DNA of 7,759 bases from DSSM01 sp964484125 (lineage in GTDB: Bacteria; Bacteroidota; Ignavibacteria; Tepidaquicellales; Tepidaquicellaceae): assembly GCA_964484125.1 (NCBI GenBank), contig CAZAEK010000049.1, forward strand, positions 1 through 7,759. The letters run 5' to 3'. The notes beneath the pieces were generated by a model. That model was not told the DNA's origin, made no database searches, and saw only the letters and a list, made by a program, of their open reading frames with translations. The position numbers and the translations under genes are program-made. Position 1 is the first letter of the stretch. The number at the start of each line of letters is the position of its first letter. This document shows positions 1 to 6,838 of this stretch, piece after piece.

Positions 1-542
<542 letters not shown>

Positions 543-604
543 ATTCTCAACTTATGGGTTTGTCCTTATCGCTTGTTTACTCTCAGGTTCACAGGTCACA
601 CAAA

Positions 605-616
605 TTGTTAAAGAAC
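605..616 (-). promoter_or_regulatory. boxA antitermination element in the rRNA leader
   Basis: The minus strand reads GTTCTTTAACAA, followed by TTTG, about 65 nt before the mature 16S start. The E. coli rrn boxA is TGCTCTTTAACAATTT, so the match runs through CTTTAACAATTT. In E. coli this RNA site loads NusB/NusE and makes rRNA transcription resistant to Rho. The position, downstream of both promoters and upstream of 16S, fits that role. Its function here is inferred from similarity. Confidence 0.8.
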
Positions 617-654
617 TTTTATATTATTTTGTTTTTCGCTTTTGAAACAGAATA

Positions 655-685
655 CAAAATTAACGATTTTTTTTATTTTTGTCAA
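655..685 (-). promoter_or_regulatory. rRNA promoter P2 (TTG-N20-TAnnTTTG)
   Basis: On the minus strand TTGACA (680-685) is followed, 20 nt after its TTG, by TAATTTTG (655-662), an exact match to the TAnnTTTG -7 element of Bacteroidota. The same site also reads as a sigma70-like TTGACA, 17 nt, TAATTT. The spacer is almost pure A/T. Transcription would start near 648, giving a leader of roughly 105 nt that includes boxA. This is the promoter nearest to 16S. Confidence 0.75.
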
Positions 686-752
686 TGCTTTTAATCACCT
701 TCTCCTCGTATTTTCATTATTTTTTTGCTTATCTTCATCAAGAACGGAATTA

Positions 753-783
753 CAAAGATAACTATTTTTTTTTGTTTTTGCAA
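753..783 (-). promoter_or_regulatory. rRNA promoter P1 (TTG-N20-TAnnTTTG)
   Basis: A second element with the same geometry lies 98 nt upstream of P2. TTG (781-783), an A-rich spacer of exactly 20 nt, then TATCTTTG (753-760), again a full TAnnTTTG match. Tandem promoters are usual for rRNA operons. The element begins about 30 nt after the gpsA stop codon. Transcription would start near 746. Confidence 0.65.
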
Positions 784-813
784 GTCGAATCTTTAAGATT
801 TTTTAATATTTCT

Positions 814-1812
814 TTAATATTCTCTCTTTAACTCACGCTGCATCAAATCATTTGTTGCTTTGTGTGGATTCTTTCCCCTGAATAATATTCCATATACCTC
901 ATTGACTATCGGCAATTCTACTTTGTTCTGCTTCGCTAATTCATACGCTGAACGCGTTGTTGCTACTCCCTCTGCTACCATCTTCATCTCCTTTAGTATT
1001 GTACTTAACTTCTTGCCCTCTCCTATTTTCTCACCAACATATCTGTTGCGACTGTGCTTCGATGAACACGTTACTATTAAATCTCCTATTCCCGATAATC
1101 CAAAAAAAGTCTCTCTCTTTGCACCTAACTTTAATCCAAGACGCATCAGTTCCGATATTCCTCTTGTCATTAAAGCCGCCTTTGTGTTATCTCCAAATCC
1201 CGCACCGTCTGCTATTCCGGATGCTATTGCAATTACATTTTTTAATGCCCCGCCAATCTCTACTCCTATTAAATCATTACTTGTATATACTCTGAAATAT
1301 TTATTCGAAAATGTTTTCTGCACTATGTGATTTATCTGTTTCTTGTCTGAAGCAGTTACTACTGCAGTTGGTACTCTCCTCGCAACCTCTTCCGCATGTG
1401 AAGGACCCGAAATAACTGCTATGTTAGACTTTTTTATTTTCGGAAATATATCAAGAAATATTTCTGATACTAAAAGATGTGTGTTTACCTCTATTCCTTT
1501 TGAAGCACCTAAAATAATCTGATCACCGAACTTATAATTCTTCAAAGGTTCAAAACTGCTTCGTATAAATTGAGTTGGAGTTGTTACAAGCAATATCTCC
1601 TTCCCGTTTACAGCCGCCTCTAAATCATTTGTGATTTTTATGTCCCTTGGAATTCTTACCTTTGGCAAAAAATAAAAATTTTCCCTGTATTCCCTTAATG
1701 TTTCTGCGTATTCCGGATTATACTCCCACATCGTTACATTATGCCCGTTTTTACTCAATAAAACAGAAAGGGCTGTTCCCCAGCCACCTGAACCAAGTAC
1801 AGCTATTTTCAT
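814..1812 (-). CDS. gpsA: Glycerol-3-phosphate dehydrogenase [NAD(P)+]
   Basis: GpsA reduces dihydroxyacetone phosphate to sn-glycerol-3-phosphate with NAD(P)H in the cytoplasm, supplying the phospholipid backbone. The 332-residue length is normal for the family. The N-terminal Rossmann fold opens with GSGGWGTALS (residues 7-16). GASKGIE (102-108) and ISGPSHAEEVA (134-144) are family blocks. The C-terminal helical domain has GGALKN with the catalytic lysine at 191, GDNTKAALMTRG (207-218), GLSGIGDLIVTC (238-249) and the coenzyme-binding SRNR (254-257). The ATG lies 6 nt after the plsY stop, and starting there gives a complete Rossmann beta strand (MKIAVLGSG). No Shine-Dalgarno site is visible, so translational coupling to plsY is plausible. 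I found no convincing terminator between its stop codon and the rRNA promoters. Confidence 0.98.
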   Translation of the reverse strand: MKIAVLGSGGWGTALSVLLSKNGHNVTMWEYNPEYAETLREYRENFYFLPKVRIPRDIKITNDLEAAVNGKEILLVTTPTQFIRSSFEPLKNYKFGDQIILGASKGIEVNTHLLVSEIFLDIFPKIKKSNIAVISGPSHAEEVARRVPTAVVTASDKKQINHIVQKTFSNKYFRVYTSNDLIGVEIGGALKNVIAIASGIADGAGFGDNTKAALMTRGISELMRLGLKLGAKRETFFGLSGIGDLIVTCSSKHSRNRYVGEKIGEGKKLSTILKEMKMVAEGVATTRSAYELAKQNKVELPIVNEVYGILFRGKNPHKATNDLMQRELKREY

Positions 1813-1818
1813 CGGAAT

Positions 1819-2523
1819 TTATTTATTTTTTTTCTTAAGCGGAGCTTTGATGTTAAAAATTCTGATTAACCATAAATTTTCAAAGCGGTTTTCATCTCCG
1901 TATAGCAACCTCTTTATATTTGACCTGTGGTTATATATCAGAAATGCCGCAAGCAAAATACTGAAAATTATCAGTGTTCTGTATCCGTATATGTCAACAT
2001 TAAATATATTCTGCCTTATAAACATTATTGCAGGAAATGCAAATGATGCAGCTATTGAACCCAATGACACATATCCGGAAGAAAGTAAGATAAGAATAAA
2101 AAGCCCGGCTGTAATTGACATATCTACAGGTGCAAGAGAAGCTAATACACCTAAAGCAGTATTAATTCCTTTTCCGCCTTTAAAACTAACGAATACAGAA
2201 AAAGTATGCCCGATAACAGCGCTTACACCCGCCATTATTTTTACTAAGGTTATATCCTCAAATGGAGTGTAGTTTGCAAAAGGCAGATTGTCATAAAAAA
2301 AGTTTGAAACAAATAATACTACGACAAGCCCTTTTGCTATATCAAGGGTCTGCACTAAAATACCTAATGGTATTCCGAGAACCCTGAAAGCATTTGTTGA
2401 ACCAAGGTTCCCACTGCCTACTTTTCTTAAGTCAATTTTTTTAAATAATTTACCGACTATGTAGGCAAAAGGAATTGCCCCGATAAAATAACTCGCTATT
2501 AGTAAAAATATTAATGAAAACAT
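1819..2523 (-). CDS. plsY: Acyl-phosphate:glycerol-3-phosphate acyltransferase PlsY
   Basis: PlsY is the integral membrane enzyme that moves an acyl group from acyl-phosphate to sn-glycerol-3-phosphate, making lysophosphatidic acid. All three conserved cytoplasmic motifs are present: VGSGNLGSTNAFRVLG (residues 35-50), GHTFSVFVSFKGGKG (105-119) and YNHRSNIKRLLYGDENRF (197-214). Hydrophobic segments lie at about 2-24, 52-75, 95-112, 136-168 and 183-198, matching a multi-pass protein. At 234 residues it is slightly longer than typical because of a polar loop (about 78-92) and a lysine-rich tail. An in-frame TAG two codons upstream of the ATG makes 2523 the only reasonable start; no good Shine-Dalgarno site is in range. 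The next gene, gpsA, makes its substrate. Confidence 0.97.
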   Translation of the reverse strand: MFSLIFLLIASYFIGAIPFAYIVGKLFKKIDLRKVGSGNLGSTNAFRVLGIPLGILVQTLDIAKGLVVVLFVSNFFYDNLPFANYTPFEDITLVKIMAGVSAVIGHTFSVFVSFKGGKGINTALGVLASLAPVDMSITAGLFILILLSSGYVSLGSIAASFAFPAIMFIRQNIFNVDIYGYRTLIIFSILLAAFLIYNHRSNIKRLLYGDENRFENLWLIRIFNIKAPLKKKNK

Positions 2524-2594
2524 TTGGCTCTAATTCATTTCCTAAAAAAAATCATTTTCAAATTCAATAACAAGTCAGTTATTTATCCGAAATG

Positions 2595-3512
2595 TTATTT
2601 TATTATAAAATCTTTTTTTGCTTTAAATAAATTTTTTATAAACGAATCGTCAACATCAAATACCTGATTAACACCAGTTACTGTTAAATAATATCTTTTT
2701 ACTCCGTCTTTTTCATAAGGATAAAAATTTATTTCACTTGTAGTGGATGTCTTCACGATTACCTTGTATTCTGTATTTAATCCTTCAGGCAAAGGAGAAT
2801 CATAAAAAGTCTGTGTATTCATATCACCAAGTATATTAAGTAATCCTTCTACCTGTGACATATTTACTGAGTCTTTTCCAATTGTCCATTTATTTGTAGT
2901 ATCCTGGGTCAAAGTGAATGTCTCTTCTTTTGATATTAACTCTATGCTTTTGATTTCACTTCTTGTGAAACCTGTTATCCTTTTATTTCTCCAATCAGTC
3001 CAGTTATCCTTTACAAAATTAATCTGAAGAAATTTATCCGCAAGGTAAACCTCATCACTTTCCGGTTTCTTAATGTATGTCTGATAAGCTCCTGAACCGG
3101 CTTTACCTACTAAAATTGTTCCGAGTAAATTACCTGCTTCATAAACGCTAACCTTAACAATAGAAGTATCATTAAAGCCAAATTTATCTTTGTTCTGAGG
3201 ATTTGTTGAGGCAATGCTTGTTAATGTGTAATTCTTTAAATCACCAAGACATCCTGCGATAAATTGCTCATAAGCTGCATATTTCACAGGAGCTGTCATA
3301 GTCCAGTTTATTCCCGATTTTTCAAGAACTACCTTTACTCCCTTTTTTTCAATTTCAAGTTTATCAACCTTTGCTGAATCAACTTCAAAAAATTTTTTCT
3401 CTAATTTATATGAAGCTGTCTTCTCACCTCTCTCTGATGTAAGGAGATATGCAATTCCTATAAGAACCACCAGGACTGCCAGTAAAATATATAATTGATT
3501 TTTATTCTTCAT
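2595..3512 (-). CDS. DUF4340 domain protein, membrane-anchored, of the Gld-like ABC cassette
   Basis: This is a 305-residue protein of unknown biochemical function. One hydrophobic anchor (about residues 7-24) follows a lysine-containing N terminus, with no lipobox cysteine, so the rest probably lies outside the cytoplasmic membrane. The soluble part fits DUF4340, a beta-rich family that accompanies GldG/ABC-auxiliary proteins in many ABC-2 cassettes. Typical features are a tryptophan-bearing strand (GINWTMTAP, 67-75), a helix ending in LGDLKN (89-94), and GFND (112-115) before a strand pair. The body looks like two copies of one unit, about 48-170 and 186-300, each with Trp-Thr, then LGD(L/M), then a Gly-Phe or Gly-Leu strand and a final aromatic-rich helix. 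The ATG is 12 nt after the preceding stop, with no Shine-Dalgarno site. The family call is by pattern, not by search. Confidence 0.82.
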   Translation of the reverse strand: MKNKNQLYILLAVLVVLIGIAYLLTSERGEKTASYKLEKKFFEVDSAKVDKLEIEKKGVKVVLEKSGINWTMTAPVKYAAYEQFIAGCLGDLKNYTLTSIASTNPQNKDKFGFNDTSIVKVSVYEAGNLLGTILVGKAGSGAYQTYIKKPESDEVYLADKFLQINFVKDNWTDWRNKRITGFTRSEIKSIELISKEETFTLTQDTTNKWTIGKDSVNMSQVEGLLNILGDMNTQTFYDSPLPEGLNTEYKVIVKTSTTSEINFYPYEKDGVKRYYLTVTGVNQVFDVDDSFIKNLFKAKKDFIIK

Positions 3513-3524
3513 TTTTAATAAATT

Positions 3525-5141
3525 TTATGATTGTAATTTCTTTCTGTTTACCTTTCTTTTATTCCAGATGTATAATCCAAATAAAATTATTAATACAGGA
3601 GGTAATATCAGATTAAGATATTTTACAAATCTTTTCGTAAAGTCTGATGTCTCCTCTATCGGCGATTCAGATGTATCCTTGCTTCTGATTTCGGCAAGTC
3701 CTACATCATCCGCAAGGAAATCAACCATATTTACGAAAAATGTTAAATTGTCTTTTGGAGGTCTTTGTTCCTCATGTGCTAAATCTCCGTCTCCAATTGC
3801 AATTATCTTTGATGGCTTCTGACTTTCATTAAATCTTTCCTGCTTGGTAACATCTGCTGAAGCAGGAGTTGTATCCGATGGTGCCGGCTTATCTGCATAA
3901 AAACTTCTGAAACTGCCTGAATATAAAGCACCTACCACAAAACCCTTCTGGTTAAACAACGTATCGGCCGCTTGCTTCGTTAAGTTCTGAAATTGCTCAA
4001 GATTTAAAATAAAAAATCCGGTGGCTTTTCCTGAACGGTCTGAAGTTGTCAATAGTGGCGTAACCTGAATGTTCTTACCCTGTGCTGCCTGCAAATCAAG
4101 CGAGCTTACAAATGAAAGAGCTACTGCCTGAATATTTTTAAATGCAGATATATCTCTGTTTATATTCGATACCAACGGGAAATACGGATAACTAACCTGC
4201 ATCGGGATTCCAATCTGTGTCTGAACTGATACAGCCGAACATTGCAAATCCCTGATTAAATCATTATCTATTTTAATTCCATAATTCAAAAGCATATCAT
4301 CAAGTTTATTATCTACCTGGTCACCTATTGCAATCTGTTGCTGGAAATTTGGAGTAACTTTATTTATCATAAACGCAATATTACCGCCACGCATTATATA
4401 CTGATCAAGCTGAAATTTATGCCATTCAGGAAATTCACCTTTCGGTCCTGCAATTATCAAAACATCAATATCATTCGGTACAGGAATATTCTTGGATAAA
4501 TCAACACTCGTTACATCATACTGCGAAGTCAGAGTCTGATAAATTGTCTGCCATTTCGTATAATCATATTCACTGTGACCTGTTAAAAATCCGATTTTTT
4601 TCTTCTTCTCTGTTATTATCTTCTTTATCTTACTTGTTACATCATATTCAAGATTATTAACTGACTGAATAAATGGTATTACCTCTGTCTTTCCCTGATA
4701 TAAAATCGCAAGACCCATCAGTGCTTTCTTTACTTCAAGCTTATCGTTATCCATTACCTGTATCTGAACCGGCTGTATTCCGAATTTCTGTGCATCGGTT
4801 TCAAATTCTTTATTACTCTCATCTGCAGAACCCTCATTAACAAATACATAGTTAAGATTTCCTTTAGAATATGATCTGTAATCCGATAACATATCCTTTA
4901 CATCTCTTTTCAGATTATTATAAGGTGAAGGTAGATTATCACTGAAATATGCCCTAACCTCAAGTTTATCCTCAAGATTGCCAACTATTCCTTTACTGAC
5001 ATCTGAAAGAGTATAAGATTTATTCCTGGATAAATCCAACCTCGTAAAAATTCTGTTAGAAATTATATTAACCGCAATTATAATTCCGATTATTATCGCT
5101 AATTTTATTAATATATCTTTTTTAATATCTTTCTTTTCCAT
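3525..5141 (-). CDS. GldG-like ABC transporter auxiliary protein (ABC_transp_aux)
   Basis: This 538-residue membrane protein resembles GldG, the partner of the GldF permease in the flavobacterial gliding ABC complex. TM1 (about 11-29) is followed by the family signature with LDLSRNKSYTLSDVSK (35-50). Next come the EVRAYFSDNLP strand (61-71), NLEYDVTSKIKK (163-174), GFLTGHSEYDY (184-194) and the IDVLIIAGP strand (225-233). IAIGDGDLA (447-455) corresponds to the late strand-turn of the family. TM2 (about 508-526) ends in a basic tail (NKRKVNRKK), which fixes N-in and C-in topology with a large outer domain. A Ser/Thr/Pro/Asp-rich linker (about 417-445) looks disordered. The start lies 27 nt after the permease stop in an AT-rich gap without a Shine-Dalgarno site. 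Homologues occur widely outside gliding bacteria, so motility is not implied and I give no gld symbol. Confidence 0.88.
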   Translation of the reverse strand: MEKKDIKKDILIKLAIIIGIIIAVNIISNRIFTRLDLSRNKSYTLSDVSKGIVGNLEDKLEVRAYFSDNLPSPYNNLKRDVKDMLSDYRSYSKGNLNYVFVNEGSADESNKEFETDAQKFGIQPVQIQVMDNDKLEVKKALMGLAILYQGKTEVIPFIQSVNNLEYDVTSKIKKIITEKKKKIGFLTGHSEYDYTKWQTIYQTLTSQYDVTSVDLSKNIPVPNDIDVLIIAGPKGEFPEWHKFQLDQYIMRGGNIAFMINKVTPNFQQQIAIGDQVDNKLDDMLLNYGIKIDNDLIRDLQCSAVSVQTQIGIPMQVSYPYFPLVSNINRDISAFKNIQAVALSFVSSLDLQAAQGKNIQVTPLLTTSDRSGKATGFFILNLEQFQNLTKQAADTLFNQKGFVVGALYSGSFRSFYADKPAPSDTTPASADVTKQERFNESQKPSKIIAIGDGDLAHEEQRPPKDNLTFFVNMVDFLADDVGLAEIRSKDTSESPIEETSDFTKRFVKYLNLILPPVLIILFGLYIWNKRKVNRKKLQS

Positions 5142-5168
5142 TTTTATAATTTTTTCTGATTTTAATTA

Positions 5169-5756
5169 TTAAGACCACTTCCTTTTTTCAAGCGAAGTTT
5201 TAGTAAGTAAAAGGAATATTATAATTCCGCTTAAATAATATACTAAAGTGCGTGTATCAAGCACTCCTCTTGAAATGCTTAAGAAATGATAATCTGAGCT
5301 GATATATTCCAATGTTGAAACAAGAAAAGCAGGCATAAACATAAGAATCTTATTTAACATAAACAGAGCGAAAATCATAAGGAAACTGATAATAAAAGCA
5401 ACAACCTGATTTTCTGTTAATGATGATGCAAATAGTCCGATACTGATATAAATCGAACTCATCAGAATCACGCCGATATAAGCTGTTATAATAGAACCAA
5501 TATCAAGTCTGCCGAGAAAACTCAGACTGATTACGTAAATAACAGTCGGCAATATTGTCAATGCAGTTAATATAACATTTGAAATAAANNNNNNNNNNNN
5601 NNNNNNNNNNNNNNNNNNNNNNNNNNNNNNNNNNNNNNNNNNNNNNNNNNNNNNNNNNNNNNNNNNNNNNNNNNNNNNNNNNNNNNNNGCTACGGGCGAA
5701 TAGAAAAATGATTTTAACTCTTTCCTGTAGATTGTTGATATATTTCTGAAATTCAT
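5169..5756 (-). CDS. ABC-2 type permease (GldF-like), interrupted by an assembly gap
   Basis: This is the membrane-spanning subunit of the cassette. The N terminus (residues 1-22, YRKELKSFFYSPV at 10-22) is the usual ABC-2 permease opening, and the partial codon GCN at the gap edge gives the expected SPVA. After the gap come helices at about 58-80, 86-110, 115-141 and 171-186. They carry the characteristic SSLTENQVVAFIISF (111-125) and a RGVLDTRTLVYYLSG segment (163-177). The 34 unknown residues replace the end of TM1, TM2 and the conserved cytoplasmic coupling segment before GKF. GldF-type proteins are about 240 residues, so about 75-80 residues should be missing rather than 33, and the stated length of 195 is not real. 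The start follows an AAGGA site overlapping the ATPase stop codon by 8 nt spacing. Both coding flanks agree with one intact gene. Confidence 0.88.
   Translation of the reverse strand: MNFRNISTIYRKELKSFFYSPVXXXXXXXXXXXXXXXXXXXXXXXXXXXXXXXXXXFISNVILTALTILPTVIYVISLSFLGRLDIGSIITAYIGVILMSSIYISIGLFASSLTENQVVAFIISFLMIFALFMLNKILMFMPAFLVSTLEYISSDYHFLSISRGVLDTRTLVYYLSGIIIFLLLTKTSLEKRKWS
5589..5688. other. Scaffold gap of exactly 100 N
   Basis: The run is exactly 100 N, the usual placeholder for a gap of unknown size. It falls wholly inside the ABC-2 permease gene. Comparison with the normal permease length suggests a true gap nearer 230-240 bp. Confidence 0.97.
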
Positions 5757-5764
5757 ATAGTTTA

Positions 5765-5769
5765 TCCTT
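5765..5769 (-). promoter_or_regulatory. Ribosome binding site of the permease gene
   Basis: AAGGA on the minus strand overlaps the TAA stop codon of the ATPase gene and lies 8 nt before the permease ATG. It supports the chosen start and suggests translational coupling of ATPase and permease. It is one of only two good Shine-Dalgarno sites in the window. Confidence 0.75.
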
Positions 5770-6712
5770 AATTTGTTAACTTTCTGAATATTTCTTCAAG
5801 TGAAGCTTCTTCCTGCTTCAATTCTATAAGCTCTAAATTCTTACTGACTATCTTCTTGAAAATTTCTTCTCTCGTATCTGTTCCCTTGTTGCTGGTGATC
5901 TCAATTAACCATACTTTATTATCATTGTCAACCGTTAATTTTACACCTTCAACATCTTTAATTGATTTTAACTCATTTTTTATTATTGCCGCATCAATAT
6001 TCTGATTCTGCTTCACAATCAATTTGGTCTTATATTGTCCTTCAAATTTTCTCTGCAATGCCTCAGTAGTATCATCGGCTACAATTTCGCCTTTGTTAAT
6101 GATTATCACTCTGCTACACGATGCCTGTACCTCCTGTAAAATATGAGTCGAAAGCATCAAGGTTTTATGCTTACCGATATCCTTTATCAGTTTCCTGATT
6201 TCGATAATCTGATTTGGGTCTAAACCTGATGTCGGCTCATCAAGTAAAAGTACATCAGGATCGTGAATCAAAGCCTGAGCAAGTCCTACTCTCTGCCTGT
6301 AACCTTTGGAAAGTTCACCGATATCTTTATGCCTCACTTCTTCCAGTCCACAAACCTTTATCATCTTCTTCACTGCATCGTTGATTTTTGATTTTTCAAT
6401 TGACTGAAGCTCTGCGGCATAAATAAGATAATCAACAACATTCATATCATTATATAAAGGGTTCTGCTCAGGAAGATATCCGATCTTCTTCCTCACGGCA
6501 AGCGAATCCTCAGAAACGTCAATGCCATCTACGAATATTTTCCCGTTTGATGGAGTAAGATATGTAGTAATCATTTTCATAGTAGTTGACTTTCCCGCAC
6601 CATTCGGTCCGAGAAATCCGACTATTTCGCCGGTCTTCACCTCAAATGAGATGTTATTGACTGCGGCTTGTTCTCCGTAATACTTTGTTAAATTTTCTAC
6701 TTTTATAGACAT
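5768..6712 (-). CDS. ABC transporter ATP-binding protein (GldA-like)
   Basis: This cytoplasmic ATPase subunit should power the permease encoded next to it. All nucleotide-binding motifs are intact: Walker A GPNGAGKST (residues 35-43), Q-loop glutamine 83 (YLPEQNPLY), signature LSKGYRQR (134-141), Walker B VLLLDEP with catalytic Glu159, D-loop SGLDP (162-166) and H-loop His190. A C-terminal extension of about 90 residues (225-314) ends in LKQEEASLEEIFRKLT, the usual tail of ABC-2 exporter ATPases such as the GldA/NatA/DrrA type. The 314-residue length fits. The gene is the first of the cassette, with a probable promoter just upstream and a terminator of the previous gene beyond it. No good Shine-Dalgarno site precedes the ATG. 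ATPase assignment is certain, whereas the GldA-like subgroup rests on the neighbouring genes. Confidence 0.95.
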   Translation of the reverse strand: MSIKVENLTKYYGEQAAVNNISFEVKTGEIVGFLGPNGAGKSTTMKMITTYLTPSNGKIFVDGIDVSEDSLAVRKKIGYLPEQNPLYNDMNVVDYLIYAAELQSIEKSKINDAVKKMIKVCGLEEVRHKDIGELSKGYRQRVGLAQALIHDPDVLLLDEPTSGLDPNQIIEIRKLIKDIGKHKTLMLSTHILQEVQASCSRVIIINKGEIVADDTTEALQRKFEGQYKTKLIVKQNQNIDAAIIKNELKSIKDVEGVKLTVDNDNKVWLIEITSNKGTDTREEIFKKIVSKNLELIELKQEEASLEEIFRKLTN

Positions 6713-6734
6713 AATTCACTTTTTTTAATAACCT

Positions 6735-6765
6735 TTAAGTTAATTTTTTTTATTTTATTTTTCAA
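6735..6765 (-). promoter_or_regulatory. Probable promoter of the ABC cassette
   Basis: On the minus strand TTG (6763-6765, within GGTTTGAAA) is followed after exactly 20 nt by TAACTTAA (6735-6742). This fits the TAnnTT part of the -7 element but not its final TG. The spacing equals that of both rRNA promoters, and the site lies between a terminator and the ATPase start, 22 nt before the ATG. The weaker -7 match and the high A/T content lower confidence. Confidence 0.5.
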
Positions 6766-6777
6766 ACCAAATAAATA

Positions 6778-6809
6778 ATAAAAAATGGTCCCGCTAAGGA
6801 CCATTCTTT
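6778..6809 (-). terminator. Intrinsic terminator of the ARPP-1-type gene
   Basis: On the minus strand AATGGTCC (6798-6805) pairs perfectly with GGACCATT (6784-6791) around a 6-nt loop, TTAGCG. The stem can lengthen with A-U and one G-U pair into the following T run, TTTTTTATTAT. It lies 33 nt after the stop codon of the gene at 6839-7744 and separates it from the ABC cassette. On the plus strand the downstream sequence has no long T run, so it is directional. Confidence 0.85.
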
Positions 6810-6838
6810 ATTATAAATATCGAATCTGTTTTTACAAA

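Noticed and set aside
788..800. Inverted repeat AATCTTAAAGATT after gpsA as a terminator
   Set aside because: The stem is short and AT-only at its ends, a usable loop leaves about four pairs, and no T run follows on the minus strand.
860..1330. Plus-strand open frames of 156 and 112 codons (860-1330, 957-1295)
   Set aside because: They are antisense to gpsA, whose protein matches its family end to end; the translations are low-complexity and have no recognisable domain.
1847..2272. Plus-strand open frame of 141 codons
   Set aside because: It is antisense to plsY, whose three catalytic motifs fix the coding strand.
2566..2585. AATAAC/GTTATT hairpin between the DUF4340 gene and plsY as a terminator
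   Set aside because: Only six mostly A-T pairs, and the T8 run begins about 13 nt beyond the stem, too far for a normal intrinsic terminator.
2524..2594. A promoter of the TTG-N20-TAnnTTTG type directly before plsY
   Set aside because: Each TTG in the gap was checked and none has a TAnnTT element at the proper distance; the best (TAGGAAAT) matches only the first two bases.
2595..6712. Calling the ABC cassette a gliding motility system with gld gene symbols
   Set aside because: The same protein families occur widely in non-gliding bacteria, and no other gliding or type IX secretion gene is in the window.
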